From: an uncultured bacterium | GTDB lineage: Bacteria; Cyanobacteriota; Vampirovibrionia; Gastranaerophilales; Gastranaerophilaceae | NCBI GenBank assembly: GCA_902777605.1 | Contig: CACYUI010000007.1 | Coordinates: forward strand, 2,714 to 61,663 | Reading direction: 5' to 3' | Length of the DNA: 58,950 nt | Position numbers and translations under genes: made by a program | In this document: piece after piece, positions 26,317-35,805 of the stretch | Numbering within the stretch: the first letter of the stretch is position 1 | Layout of the letters: every line of letters starts with the position of its first letter | The notes under the pieces: generated by a model | Told to the model about the DNA's origin: nothing | Seen by the model: only the letters and a program-made list of their open reading frames with translations | Databases searched by the model: none

Positions 26317-26913
26317 TTATGTATGTTTTCTTGCACTTCTGTTGTTCAGCCAATCCGTAATTGCACCGTTAATCCAACCGCATATAGCGCCAAATCCTGC
26401 TCCTAAAATCGGAAATGCTATTAAAGCCCCAGCCATTGGAACTTTTGGCATTTTAGGAACATGCTTCATAACAAAGGATGTAAACATTGCTCCAAGTAAT
26501 CCTGAAACACCGCCTGCTACAGCACCAAATCTCGTTAAATATTTTCTTCCGTCATTTGAGTTGTAATACAGGTGACCGTTGTCTGCAACTTCTATACGGT
26601 CATGTGTCTGTAGAGCTTTATTTGTTCCGACTGTATGGATATAATCAGTTGCGAGAGCAGCATGCTCATTTCTTTTATTATCAACATAATTACCAAGCGC
26701 ATAAGAAATTCCTGTACTTATTGCACCGCCAACCAATGTCCCTCCCTTTGACGGACTTGTTGGTAATTTTAAAATAGCATTGACAGCAGCCATTCCTCCC
26801 ATAAACTTTCCACCCATATCAGTTGCGTAATATGTATTACCGTTAGGAGTTGTTCTTACTTCTCCTCTGAAATTTGTACTGCTATTATGATAAATCGGGT
26901 GTATCATATTCAT
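26317..26913 (-). CDS. Unknown glycine-zipper protein with N-terminal FxG motif
   Basis: The start at 26913 is supported by AAGGA 7 nt upstream; an extended frame to 27018 would overlap the gene before it. The 198-residue product begins with a polar leader ending in NFRGEV. It then has glycine/alanine-rich hydrophobic stretches (about 45-75, 130-155 and 165-190) of the glycine-zipper kind, separated by a polar middle. It has no classical signal peptide. It lies 49 nt after a sibling gene of similar design. The function is unknown; a membrane-associated role is inferred from the zipper segments. Confidence 0.75.
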   Translation of the reverse strand: MNMIHPIYHNSSTNFRGEVRTTPNGNTYYATDMGGKFMGGMAAVNAILKLPTSPSKGGTLVGGAISTGISYALGNYVDNKRNEHAALATDYIHTVGTNKALQTHDRIEVADNGHLYYNSNDGRKYLTRFGAVAGGVSGLLGAMFTSFVMKHVPKMPKVPMAGALIAFPILGAGFGAICGWINGAITDWLNNRSARKHT

Positions 26914-26962
26914 ACTATGTTCCTTCACATTCTTAGTTATATTTTTTGTTTGTTTTATTTTG

Positions 26963-27265
26963 TTAAACTTCCTGATTGTTTTCAAGCTCATCAATGTTTT
27001 TATCAGAGTTTTTGTCAATTCTATGACCTATAACCGCACCACTTGCGGCACCGATTGCTCCATATCCCAGAATAAACGGGAGTGACAATCCTCCTGAAAG
27101 AACCAGAGAACCTCCAATTGCGCCTAATGTTGCCAATGTTCCGAATAAACCACCTAAAGCTTTAGCACTTTCATGTTTTCCTGAAAATGTTGGTTGTGAA
27201 AACTGTGCTTTTCTTGCAATTGTATATTTCTGCTGATAATTTACATTAATAGGATTTACGCGCAT
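26963..27265 (-). CDS. Small glycine-zipper protein with N-terminal FxG motif
   Basis: The 100-residue product starts MRVNPINVNYQQ and has PTFSGKHE at about 26-33. One long Gly/Ala/Leu-rich hydrophobic segment follows (about 36-80, with a GAIGAASGAVIGHR glycine zipper), then a short acidic tail. AAGGAG precedes ATG 27265. It is the first gene of a pair with the 198-residue protein, which has the same layout, so the two probably act together at a membrane. No known family is recognised. Confidence 0.75.
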   Translation of the reverse strand: MRVNPINVNYQQKYTIARKAQFSQPTFSGKHESAKALGGLFGTLATLGAIGGSLVLSGGLSLPFILGYGAIGAASGAVIGHRIDKNSDKNIDELENNQEV

Positions 27266-27309
27266 AATATCTCCTTTTTTAATGTTAAAACCGCTAAAAA
27301 AAATTTTTG

Positions 27310-28701
27310 CTACACTCTTCCATACATGTCTTCGTATCTTACGATATCTTCTTCTATCAATAAATCGCCTTTTTGAACTTCAATTATTTTCAAAGTTTCT
27401 TTGTATGGATTTTGAAGTGAATGAATTTCTTTCACATCAATATCAATACTATGACCGGGGCTTAAAATATGTTCTTTGCCTTCAAGCAAAACTTTTGCCA
27501 TACCTTCTAATACAACCCAATGCTCGCTTCTATGATTATGAGATTGAACTGATAATTTTTGACCCGGATTAACCTGAATCATTTTTGTTAAAAAGCCTTT
27601 ACCTTCTGCTAAAACTGTATAATATCCCCAAGGACGATAAACAGTTTTATGAACAAGGTGGGTATTATCATTTTGCTTTTTTAATGTGTCAAATATCTTC
27701 TTAACATCTTGAGTTTTATCAGCTTTGCATGCCAAAATAGCATCTTCTGTTTCTACAACAACAGTATCTTCAAGTCCTATAGTAGCAACAAGTTTTGAAG
27801 AAGAATATATCAAAGAATTTTTTGAACCTTCGTCCAAAACATGACCGACTTTTACATTTCCGTTCTCATCTTTGTTACTTACATCATATATTGATTTCCA
27901 ACTTCCCAAATCATTCCAATCGCTTTTAAGCGGAACTAGCGCTATTGAGTCACTTTTTTCCATAACCGCATAATCAATAGATATAGAAGGCATTTTTTCA
28001 AATTCTACATATGGTATTTCATCAGAGGCCGTAAAATCGAAATTCCCCAAAAGAGAATAAATATCAGGAGAACTTTTTGCAAGCTCTCTCAAAAGAACAG
28101 AAGGCTTAAACATGAAAATACCGCTATTCCAATAATAATTACCTTCAGCTAAATATTTTTTTGCTAATTCTTCATTTGGTTTTTCTACAAATTTATTAAC
28201 AATAAAACCATCCTCTATTTTATTATCGGAAACATTTATATAACCGTAACCTGTTTCAGGATAGGAAGGTTTTATTCCAAGAGTGACAATATAACCTTGT
28301 TTTGCTATTTTTTCGCCTTCTTTTACTGTTTGAATAAACAGCTTGATATCCTTTATTAAATGATCTGAAGGAACAACAAGCATTACATCATCATCTTTAA
28401 ATTTTTCAGAAACATACTTTGCTGCCAGAGCAATAGCAGGAGCTGTATTTTTAGATATAGGTTCGGATAGGACAATCGGATTTTCAGAAACTTTAGACAG
28501 TTGATATCTTACATTTGAAACATGCTTTACTCCTGTCATGCTGATAATATTTGCAGACGGAACAATTTCTGTCAATCTTTCAAATGTAGCTTGTAAAAGA
28601 CTCTCCGTATTTTGAATATTTAACAACTGCTTTGGATAAAGTTCTCTAGATAGGGGCCACAACCTGCTTCCGGAGCCTCCTGCTAAAATTAAACCGTACA
28701 T
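27310..28701 (-). CDS. manC: Mannose-1-phosphate guanylyltransferase / mannose-6-phosphate isomerase
   Basis: This 463-residue bifunctional enzyme makes GDP-mannose. The N-terminal nucleotidyltransferase (about 1-290) has GGSGSRLWP (8-16) with Lys24 in PKQLL, plus VVPSDHLI and the FVEKP loop. The C-terminal cupin domain (about 345-455) has the PMI type II motif QSHNHRSEHWVV and metal-binding His and Glu residues. The phosphohexomutase at 8.5 kb could supply mannose-1-phosphate. GAGGAG precedes the start. It is a single gene between the glycine-zipper pair and the divergent mla operon. Confidence 0.93.
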   Translation of the reverse strand: MYGLILAGGSGSRLWPLSRELYPKQLLNIQNTESLLQATFERLTEIVPSANIISMTGVKHVSNVRYQLSKVSENPIVLSEPISKNTAPAIALAAKYVSEKFKDDDVMLVVPSDHLIKDIKLFIQTVKEGEKIAKQGYIVTLGIKPSYPETGYGYINVSDNKIEDGFIVNKFVEKPNEELAKKYLAEGNYYWNSGIFMFKPSVLLRELAKSSPDIYSLLGNFDFTASDEIPYVEFEKMPSISIDYAVMEKSDSIALVPLKSDWNDLGSWKSIYDVSNKDENGNVKVGHVLDEGSKNSLIYSSSKLVATIGLEDTVVVETEDAILACKADKTQDVKKIFDTLKKQNDNTHLVHKTVYRPWGYYTVLAEGKGFLTKMIQVNPGQKLSVQSHNHRSEHWVVLEGMAKVLLEGKEHILSPGHSIDIDVKEIHSLQNPYKETLKIIEVQKGDLLIEEDIVRYEDMYGRV

Positions 28702-28748
28702 AATAACTCCTCTTTATAAATTAAATTTTATCATAGGAAATATTAAAT

Positions 28749-28778
28749 TTGTACTTTTCTCGCCTTATTTGTTATAAT
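28749..28778 (+). promoter_or_regulatory. Promoter of the mlaEFD operon
   Basis: TTGTAC (28749-28754) and TATAAT (28773-28778) are separated by 18 nt. The -10 box ends 12 nt before the likely ATG at 28791, leaving room for only a very short leader without a Shine-Dalgarno sequence. Confidence 0.6.
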
Positions 28779-28790
28779 AAGTTACAAAAG

Positions 28791-29591
28791 ATGAGAGTTT
28801 ACTATAAAGCAACATATACATATAAAATTTTTAGAATGTTTATGCAAGAGTTTGAAAACTTTATTCACACTCTTGGTCTTATTTTGGGCTTCGGAATAGA
28901 ATTTTTTAAAGGTTTAAAAAACAGACCGACAACTATACGCGAAACCATGGTGCAGGCAGCAAGATTTGGAATTTCTTCACTGCCAATTACACTTTCCATA
29001 GTTGGTATGACAACCATTATTGTTGCAATGCAGGTCGCAGGAGAAATGGTAAAACAGGGAGCAGGAAATTATGTCGGAATGCTCGTTGCTATACTGACCG
29101 TAAGAGAAGAAAGTGTTATTATGGCTGGATTTGCTATTATATCCATGATAGGTTCTTCGCTTGCATCAGAAATTGCTACAATGAAGGTAACTGAACAAAT
29201 AGACGCAATTAGAGTTTTAAAAGTTAACCCTATACATTATCTTTTTACACCAAGAATAATTGCCGGCACAATAATGATGCCGCTTGTGGTGATAGTTGCA
29301 TCACTATTTGGTATAATATGCGGAGCATTTGCCGCTCACATGGTTTCCGGCTTAACTTTCAAAGCTTATTTCGACTCAGTTTGGTTCGGACTTAATATGC
29401 ATGACTTGAGAGTCTGTATTATGAAGGCAATAAGCTTTGGGTTTACAATTGCACTAATTAGCTGTTCTTGTGGCATGGAGGCTCGTGACGGTGCTAAAGG
29501 TGTCGGTACGGCTACAACAAAAGCTGTTGTTTGGTCTTTTGTGGCAATTGTAATATTAGACATGATTTTTGCAGCGACATGTTTTTATTAG
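28791..29591 (+). CDS. mlaE: MlaE-type ABC transporter permease
   Basis: This inner-membrane permease (about 266 residues) has five hydrophobic helices and the MlaE family pattern. That pattern includes RETMVQAARFGISSLPI, the EIATMKVTEQIDAIRVL loop and a C-terminal CGMEARDGAKGVGTATTKAVV segment. It forms the channel core of a phospholipid transporter between inner and outer membranes. No ribosome-binding site is seen before ATG 28791, and internal ATGs at 28836 and 28842 are alternatives. MlaF starts 10 nt and mlaD a further 16 nt downstream in order, so the three form an operon. Confidence 0.92.
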   Translation: MRVYYKATYTYKIFRMFMQEFENFIHTLGLILGFGIEFFKGLKNRPTTIRETMVQAARFGISSLPITLSIVGMTTIIVAMQVAGEMVKQGAGNYVGMLVAILTVREESVIMAGFAIISMIGSSLASEIATMKVTEQIDAIRVLKVNPIHYLFTPRIIAGTIMMPLVVIVASLFGIICGAFAAHMVSGLTFKAYFDSVWFGLNMHDLRVCIMKAISFGFTIALISCSCGMEARDGAKGVGTATTKAVVWSFVAIVILDMIFAATCFY

Positions 29592-29600
29592 AGGAAATAT

Positions 29601-30317
29601 ATGGGAATTGAAGTAAAAAATTTAGTAAAATCTTTTAATAAGAAAGTGATTTTGGATAATATCTCCTTCAAAGTTGATGATGGCAAGATTTTATCAATTG
29701 TGGGCTTTAGCGGTTCCGGCAAAAGTACGGTACTAAAGCTTATAAGTGGTCTTATTGAAAAAGATTCAGGAGAAATCATTACAACCGGCGGTGATATCGC
29801 AATGGTATTCCAATATTCGGCGCTCTTCGATTCTTTAAATGTATTTGACAATATTTCTTTTGCTCTTCAAGAAAGAAAAGACTTGAGAGGGAAATATACA
29901 CAAAAAGAACTTGAAAAAATAGTTGCAGAAAAGCTTGATTTGGTAGGTTTATCCGGAATTGAAGATAAATACCCGTCAGAACTTTCCGGAGGTATGCAGA
30001 AACGCGTAAGTTTTGCTCGTGCAATCGTTACAGAACCTAAAATTATTTTGTATGATGAACCGACTGCAGGATTGGATCCGATTTCATCTACATTAATTGA
30101 AGATTACATAGTCAGATTAAAAAATGAAACCCATGCTGCCTCTATTGTTGTTACTCACCAAATGTCAACAATTCAGAGGACGGCAGATTCGGTATTAATG
30201 TTGTATAATGGAGGTGCTGTATTTGAGGGCACTCCTGAAGAGCTCTGCAGGAAGGAAACTCCATATACAAAACAGTTTGTAGAGGCCGCAATAGAAGGTC
30301 CTATGAAAATGAAATAA
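29601..30317 (+). CDS. mlaF: MlaF-type ABC transporter ATPase
   Basis: This 238-residue cytosolic ATPase powers the MCE lipid transporter. Walker A GFSGSGKS is at 35-42, the signature LSGGMQ at 128-133 and Walker B plus DEPTAG at 148-157. The switch His is in IVVTHQM. The GGMQKRV signature is typical of Mla/Mkl-type ATPases. GAGG lies before the ATG. It is in the middle of the mlaE-mlaF-mlaD operon; no mlaB regulator is encoded here. Confidence 0.94.
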   Translation: MGIEVKNLVKSFNKKVILDNISFKVDDGKILSIVGFSGSGKSTVLKLISGLIEKDSGEIITTGGDIAMVFQYSALFDSLNVFDNISFALQERKDLRGKYTQKELEKIVAEKLDLVGLSGIEDKYPSELSGGMQKRVSFARAIVTEPKIILYDEPTAGLDPISSTLIEDYIVRLKNETHAASIVVTHQMSTIQRTADSVLMLYNGGAVFEGTPEELCRKETPYTKQFVEAAIEGPMKMK

Positions 30318-30332
30318 AAAGGATTTAATAAA

Positions 30333-31688
30333 ATGAAAATGTCACCATCTCTTAAAGTAGGTATTCTTACAATTATATCACTCACAATATTGCTGTTTAC
30401 AATATTGTGGATAAAAGGTCGTTCTTTCTCATCAGCAGAAAGAATCGAAGTACAATTTAAGGATGTAAACGGCATGCGTCCTGGATCAGGTGTTCAGATG
30501 ATGGGACTCAGAGTTGGTCAGGTAGAGGACATAATACCTGTCGTTGATGGTGAATCAAGTTATGTAAAAATGAGATTTGTTATCACAGAACCCGGCATAA
30601 AAATTCCAACGGCATCTACTTTATCAATACAACAATCAGGTTTAATAGGTGAACAATTTTTGGAAATTACACCGCCAAAACTTCGTTCAGTATATATTCC
30701 TGCTTCCAATAAAGACTTGTTGCCAAATGGAGCTAATGTAGAAATTAAGCTTGATGATAAATATTATGATGTTGGAAAAGTTAAAAAATCACAAATTATG
30801 ACATCAAAACTTGTTCCAATTCAACTTGCAGATACCGTTCAATCAAATTATGCGTATAAAATAGATTATGTAGTAAATCTTCCTGGGTTAAGATTGCCTA
30901 ATTTTATGACAGGCAAAGTAGTAACAGTTGACGGAAATAAAAAGCTTAGAGTAGCTCCACTTGATAACTCTGCTCTGCCTTATCCTAACCAAACATCTCC
31001 GTATACTATTGTTGAACCAATGAGAATTGCAACATTTATGGATTTGCAATATAAGGCTGCAGAATCTTTAACTGAAATGAGTCGCTCATTTAACGAAATA
31101 ATGGATGATAGAATGATTGCAGAGATCAGACAATCTGTTACTAACTTTAAAGATTTGACGGCACAAGCTACTTCAACTCTTGCTAAAACAGAAAAATTAA
31201 TCGAAACATCTAAAAATGATATTGATGCAATATTATGGATGATGAGCGGTGTTTCTAACAACTTTAACAAACTTGCTACAAATATAAACGGTATTATTGG
31301 TGATGAAAAATTCAAACCGACAATGTACCAAACTGCTGATGCAATATCTAAATTGTCAGAACAGCTTACTCCTATAGTTGGAGCAATTGATGCAAAAGCT
31401 TTTGCTGAGGACTTAAACGCAGTAATACATAACCTAAATGAAATATCGACATCAGTTAACAGAATGACAAAAGATGAAAAACTTAAGGAAAAAATAAATA
31501 CTTCTATAGATAACCTTAATACAACAATGTGTGAAGTTTCTACAGCTCTTGAAACAATTAATGGCAAAAATCCTGACAAAGAAGGTCTTAAACAAATTAT
31601 TAAGGATACTTCTGAAACAGTATCCAATTTGAAAAAATTCTCAGAAAAATTAAATAAAAGATTCTTATTGTTCAGATTGTTGTTCTAA
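30333..31688 (+). CDS. mlaD: MlaD/MCE-domain lipid-binding protein
   Basis: The 451-residue protein has one N-terminal membrane helix (about 8-26), then an MCE domain (about 35-115, with FKDVNGMRPGSGVQMMGLRVGQV and the GLIGEQFLEI core). A long, largely helical C-terminal part (about 230-440) is rich in heptad-like spacing and is much longer than E. coli MlaD. The helical extension suggests a longer bridge across the periplasm, as in LetB- or Mce-type tunnels, though it has only one MCE domain. No mlaC shuttle is present nearby. Confidence 0.9.
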   Translation: MKMSPSLKVGILTIISLTILLFTILWIKGRSFSSAERIEVQFKDVNGMRPGSGVQMMGLRVGQVEDIIPVVDGESSYVKMRFVITEPGIKIPTASTLSIQQSGLIGEQFLEITPPKLRSVYIPASNKDLLPNGANVEIKLDDKYYDVGKVKKSQIMTSKLVPIQLADTVQSNYAYKIDYVVNLPGLRLPNFMTGKVVTVDGNKKLRVAPLDNSALPYPNQTSPYTIVEPMRIATFMDLQYKAAESLTEMSRSFNEIMDDRMIAEIRQSVTNFKDLTAQATSTLAKTEKLIETSKNDIDAILWMMSGVSNNFNKLATNINGIIGDEKFKPTMYQTADAISKLSEQLTPIVGAIDAKAFAEDLNAVIHNLNEISTSVNRMTKDEKLKEKINTSIDNLNTTMCEVSTALETINGKNPDKEGLKQIIKDTSETVSNLKKFSEKLNKRFLLFRLLF

Positions 31689-31890
31689 AAATGAGCTTTA
31701 ATTAACAAGTATCTTGTACTTTATATAAACATTTGTAAAAAATCGTATTTTTTACACTAGTAAATTACTTAAAAAATGTTAATATGTGAATAAGGGCGTG
31801 GAAAAATTTATAATTGTAAATATTTTGTAACAATAAATCAATTTTTCTGATTTACATGTTTTATAGTTTATATATTGTAAAGGTGAATGT
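31689..31890 (+). other. Intergenic region with AT-rich hairpin and leader
   Basis: GTAAAAAA-TCGTA-TTTTTTAC at 31735-31755 is a perfect 8-bp hairpin that may end the mla transcript. The rest is an AT-rich leader for the next gene, with no recognised riboswitch. Confidence 0.5.
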
Positions 31891-33729
31891 GTGAAGAAAG
31901 AACAAAATATTGTAAATAAAAATATGGCTAAAAAGGAACAGGGACCTGTTACTTCGCCTATATCATCAGCCAACTTAGTTTCGAAAGTAAACGCATTGAC
32001 GATTTCTAATCGTTCTAATGCGCTTGAACATCCGCAGCATCAGTCTTTTAGTACAGATAAAAACAGATTTTTAAACAATAAAAAAATCGTCAACGAACTT
32101 ATTAAGATGACTGACATTGTAGATTTAAATGAGTTTTATTCAAGAATGTTTTCTGTAATATCGCAGAATATCAATTCCGGATTTATGGCGATTGGTTTAT
32201 TTAAAGAAAAATCAAACTGTCTAAATATCAGGTTGCAAGATAAGCTCGGGAATTTCTATTCTACTAAGATATTCTTAAAAGATGCTGATAATCCGGTTAT
32301 ACAAGCTTTTAAAGCAAGAGAACCGATTATTAGAAATGATGTAAGTTTTCTTCAAATGGCTTACTTCAAGAATAACAAAGTTGCAATAATTCCGCTTATT
32401 TCTGTGAATAAATGTATCGGAGTAATGATTATAGATGATATTTATGCTGAAGAAAATATTAATCTGTATAAATTAATCGCAAACTACACAGCTCTGATAT
32501 CTCACAACTTTGAATTAATGGAAACAAGCGAAGAATATATAAACACGGATGCGCTTACGCTTCTTTATAACCACAGAGGTTTCCAAGAAATTCTTGCTAA
32601 TGAAATATCGCGAGCAGAAGTTAACAAGCAGCAACTTTCAATTCTAATGATGGATATATGTAACATCTCAAAAATTAACAGAGAGATGGGGCATGCTAAA
32701 GGTGATGAAGTTATCAAACTTGTGGCTGAAAACATAAGAAAAAATGTGAGAGAAGGCGATATTGCTGCAAGATATGGCGGTGACGAATTAGCCATAATTC
32801 TTCCAAACACATCTGTTGATCAAGCAAAATATGTTGCAGAATATTTAACATATTCTTTGTCTTGCTACTATATTGACGAAGTCGGACCAGTCAAAGTATC
32901 TGTTGGAGTATCTTCATATCCGGAATGTGCAGATGATAAAGAAAAACTTTTAATACTTGCAGAACAAGCGATGTATATTTCGCAAGCAAAAGGATATAAA
33001 GATGGCATGTCAGCAATTATAAGTTCAGCAGACTTCAACTTCTGGGATGATGTTGCACTGAAATCATATGCAGAAGTTATCGGAAAGCGTCATGCCCAAC
33101 TCGGTATAAATTTTGAAGATGAATTGATTTCAAGATTTAACGCAGACCATGCAATTCCTGAAAACAGAATTTTTGAAATCGCATCAACACTTGCCGGTGC
33201 AATTGATGCAAAAGATCCTTACACAAAAGATCACTCAACTTCTGTTTCAAGATTTTCGGAAGCTCTTGCAAGAGCTATTAATCTTCCTGAAGAAGAAGTT
33301 GAAAGGATTAAGCTGGGCGCTCTGCTCCATGATGTTGGGAAAATAGGTATTCCTGAAACAATTTTGAAAAAAGAAGGACCTTTATCTGACGATGAATGGA
33401 AAATAATGAAACAACATCCTACCATAGGAGCAGAAAAAGTTCTTATGCCAAATCCGGCACTTAGAGATCTTATTCCGATTGTAAAATACCACCACGAAAG
33501 AATTGATGGTAAGGGTTATCCTGAATGCCTTAAAAACGGTGATATACCACTTGCTGCTAAAATTGTAGCAATCGCAGATACTTATCATGCATTGATAAGC
33601 GACCGTCCATACAGACGCGGCATGAAGATTGAGAAAGCAATTTCAATAATGGAAGAAGGCGCTGGATCTCAATGGGATGCAGATTTAGTTCGTACATTTA
33701 TTAGTATTGCACCATCTCTTGGTGTTTAA
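31891..33729 (+). CDS. GAF-GGDEF-HD-GYP cyclic-di-GMP signalling protein
   Basis: This 612-residue cytosolic protein starts at a GTG with AAAGGTG upstream. After a polar N-terminus come a GAF-like domain (about 75-215), a diguanylate cyclase domain with intact GGDEL (296-300), a linker, and an HD-GYP phosphodiesterase with His480-Asp481 and GYP at 542-544 in HHERIDGKGYP. Both synthesis and breakdown motifs look intact, so it could do either, with the GAF domain as sensor. It has no membrane span. It is a single gene ended by a strong terminator. Targets could include type IV pili, given pilT in the window (inference). Confidence 0.92.
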   Translation: MKKEQNIVNKNMAKKEQGPVTSPISSANLVSKVNALTISNRSNALEHPQHQSFSTDKNRFLNNKKIVNELIKMTDIVDLNEFYSRMFSVISQNINSGFMAIGLFKEKSNCLNIRLQDKLGNFYSTKIFLKDADNPVIQAFKAREPIIRNDVSFLQMAYFKNNKVAIIPLISVNKCIGVMIIDDIYAEENINLYKLIANYTALISHNFELMETSEEYINTDALTLLYNHRGFQEILANEISRAEVNKQQLSILMMDICNISKINREMGHAKGDEVIKLVAENIRKNVREGDIAARYGGDELAIILPNTSVDQAKYVAEYLTYSLSCYYIDEVGPVKVSVGVSSYPECADDKEKLLILAEQAMYISQAKGYKDGMSAIISSADFNFWDDVALKSYAEVIGKRHAQLGINFEDELISRFNADHAIPENRIFEIASTLAGAIDAKDPYTKDHSTSVSRFSEALARAINLPEEEVERIKLGALLHDVGKIGIPETILKKEGPLSDDEWKIMKQHPTIGAEKVLMPNPALRDLIPIVKYHHERIDGKGYPECLKNGDIPLAAKIVAIADTYHALISDRPYRRGMKIEKAISIMEEGAGSQWDADLVRTFISIAPSLGV

Positions 33730-33738
33730 AAATTATCA

Positions 33739-33776
33739 AAAAGGGGGCGAAGCCATTTGGCTTCGCCCCCTTTTTT
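33739..33776. terminator. Strong intrinsic terminator
   Basis: GGGGGCGAAGCC and GGCTTCGCCCCC form a 12-bp stem with loop ATTT, followed by TTTTTT. It ends the GGDEF/HD-GYP gene and faces the converging NTF2-like gene. Confidence 0.93.
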
Positions 33777-33785
33777 GATTTAAAA

Positions 33786-34262
33786 CTATTCTTTTTCTGC
33801 ATATCTTAAAAATATTTGTTGTTTTGTTTGCATCAATTCTTCAATTATAAGCCATTTTCCGTTTGGTTGCTTCTGTACTATTGCATATGTTTTTAGTTTA
33901 TAAGTTTCGCCGGTTGGTTGTCTTAATGATGAAATTTTATATTTACGGTTACCAAGCGGAGTAACTGTTATATTAGAATAATAATTTTTATAGTTTCTTA
34001 TTTTAGCTCCTGCTTGAGCAATTTTCATCTGTGTAACATATGTTGCTGTATCAGTATAAGCATTAGCCGTAGTTCCATCCGGCTTTACAACTTGTCTTAT
34101 TATTTTTGCATTCGGAGAATACATTTTTGTAACGGTATCACTATAAGAATTTGCTGCATTTATATAACTGTTATAGAAATTTAGAGCTTCTTGCTTTTCA
34201 TCTGCAAATACAACTGTTGCAAACATAATGATTAATGCTATAGATAAAAATAATTTTTTCAT
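33786..34262 (-). CDS. Exported NTF2-like (SnoaL/DUF4440-type) protein
   Basis: The 158-residue product has a signal peptide (MKKLFLS..., cut near VFA). A small domain follows, with an early helix pair (EALNFYNSYINAANSYSD) and antiparallel strands ending in NGKWLIIEEL, which is the NTF2-like fold pattern. ATG 34262 is chosen because a signal peptide follows directly; upstream in-frame ATGs at 34280 and 34313 lack support. No catalytic residues can be named. A second exported protein of similar plan lies at 47.3 kb. Confidence 0.75.
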   Translation of the reverse strand: MKKLFLSIALIIMFATVVFADEKQEALNFYNSYINAANSYSDTVTKMYSPNAKIIRQVVKPDGTTANAYTDTATYVTQMKIAQAGAKIRNYKNYYSNITVTPLGNRKYKISSLRQPTGETYKLKTYAIVQKQPNGKWLIIEELMQTKQQIFLRYAEKE

Positions 34263-34315
34263 TTTATACCTGCCCTTCATGATACAAACGAAACTAAAAA
34301 TAATATTGTTCATTT

Positions 34316-35581
34316 TTATACATCAGGAAGAGTGCCTTTAACTTCAGCAATCTCTTCGGATTCCAAGTGGAATGCTTTATGCAAACCTTCAACGGCAGCT
34401 TTTGCATCCTTTTCATCGACAATACAACTTATTTTTATTTCACTTGTTGCAATCATCTTTATATTTATACCAGAGTCTGCCAAAGTCTTAAACATCTGAG
34501 CGGCTATACCCGGACGGTCAATCATGCCTGCTCCAACAATTGAAATTTTTGCAATTTTATCATCTACAAAAACATTACTGAATTCTAACTGAGCTTTGAC
34601 CTTTTCTAATATTCTCAATGTTTGATCCAAATCACCTTTATCAATAGTGAATGCTATATCATTAGTATTAAGATCTTTTCTTGCATATGATTGGATAATC
34701 ATATCAACAGAAATATTTGCAATAGCAAGTCCATTAAATAGAATAGCAGCAGTTCCGGGATTATCTTTTACATCACAAACAACAACTCTTAACTGTGATA
34801 AATCAGATGCAACACCTGTAACAGGTTTATGTAATTCCATATTTTCAACTCCTAATATTAAAGTTCCTAAGTTTTCAAGCTTGAATGTGCTTCTGACTCT
34901 GACCGGCACATCGTACTGTTTAGCAGTTTCTACAGCTCTCGGATGCAAAACATTTGCACCTACTCTTGCCAGTTCAAGCATTTCACCATATGATATTTCA
35001 TCCAATCTCGATGCATTTGGTACAATTCTCGGATCGGTTGTGTAAACGCCCTCTACATCAGTATAAATATCACACCTTTTTGCGCCCAAAGCACCTGCCA
35101 AAGCAACGGCAGAAGTATCAGAGCCTCCACGCCCAAGAGTAGTTATTTCCAAATCTTCTGTAACACCTTGGAAACCTGCAACTACAACAACTTCTCCATG
35201 CTCAAGATGTTTCTTTATCTTTTCAGTTTTTATATCTATTATTCTTGCCTTAGAATGAACTTTTTCTGTCATGATACCGACTTGAATAGCATTCATACTG
35301 ACAGCAGGACAACCTTGAGCCTGCAGTGCCATCGCTAGAAGTGCAATTGATACACCTTCGCCTGTAGAAAGAAGCATGTCCATTTCTCTTGAGGATGGTT
35401 TATCAGAAATTTCATGTGCCATTTTTACAAGATAATCTGTAGTATGCCCCATTGCCGAAACTACAACTACAATGTCATGCCCTAAATTTTTTTCTCTTAT
35501 AATAGCTTTCGCTACATTCTTTATCTTATCAGTATCTGCAACAGATGTTCCACCGAACTTCTGTACTATTATATCTTTCAT
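34316..35581 (-). CDS. lysC: Aspartate kinase
   Basis: This 421-residue cytosolic enzyme phosphorylates aspartate, the first step to lysine, threonine and methionine. It has the N-terminal kinase domain with QKFGGTSVAD and a TLGRGGSDTSAVALAGALGA nucleotide site, then two ACT domains (about 265-415) for feedback inhibition. ATG 35581 starts the protein at the conserved position. A GTG at 35599 has GGAG close upstream and could add six residues. It is a single gene on the minus strand beside the NTF2-like gene; no lysine riboswitch is evident upstream. Confidence 0.93.
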   Translation of the reverse strand: MKDIIVQKFGGTSVADTDKIKNVAKAIIREKNLGHDIVVVVSAMGHTTDYLVKMAHEISDKPSSREMDMLLSTGEGVSIALLAMALQAQGCPAVSMNAIQVGIMTEKVHSKARIIDIKTEKIKKHLEHGEVVVVAGFQGVTEDLEITTLGRGGSDTSAVALAGALGAKRCDIYTDVEGVYTTDPRIVPNASRLDEISYGEMLELARVGANVLHPRAVETAKQYDVPVRVRSTFKLENLGTLILGVENMELHKPVTGVASDLSQLRVVVCDVKDNPGTAAILFNGLAIANISVDMIIQSYARKDLNTNDIAFTIDKGDLDQTLRILEKVKAQLEFSNVFVDDKIAKISIVGAGMIDRPGIAAQMFKTLADSGINIKMIATSEIKISCIVDEKDAKAAVEGLHKAFHLESEEIAEVKGTLPDV

Positions 35582-35635
35582 ATACTTAGTGTCTCTCACC
35601 TATCTCCTTGAATATTATATATGTAAATAAATTGT

Positions 35636-35663
35636 TTGACAATAAACTATTTTGACATATGAT
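35636..35663 (+). promoter_or_regulatory. Promoter of the 756-codon gene
   Basis: TTGACA (35636-35641) and TATGAT (35658-35663) are 16 nt apart. The transcript would have an AT-rich leader of about 135 nt, containing the pairing GCAAAAA/TTTTTAGC (near 35733-35750), before the AAAGGAG site and ATG 35806. Confidence 0.6.
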
Positions 35664-35805
35664 ATTATTGACTTAAGGGATATTTTTGTTAACATTTGTA
35701 ACATTTTAAAAAAAAATCATGTCCTAACTAGCAAAAAGAATTTTTAGCAATTTTAACACTATCATAGAGTCGAAATATATTATGTAAAAAAGGAGCATAA
35801 AACGT

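Noticed and set aside
30980..31627. Minus-strand 215-codon frame inside mlaD
   Set aside because: Hydrophobic shadow of a real gene; no start signal.
34262..35805. Lysine riboswitch upstream of lysC or in the long leader before 35806
   Set aside because: No recognisable aptamer core. The leader at 35670-35805 is AT-rich with only a weak hairpin and belongs to the other strand.
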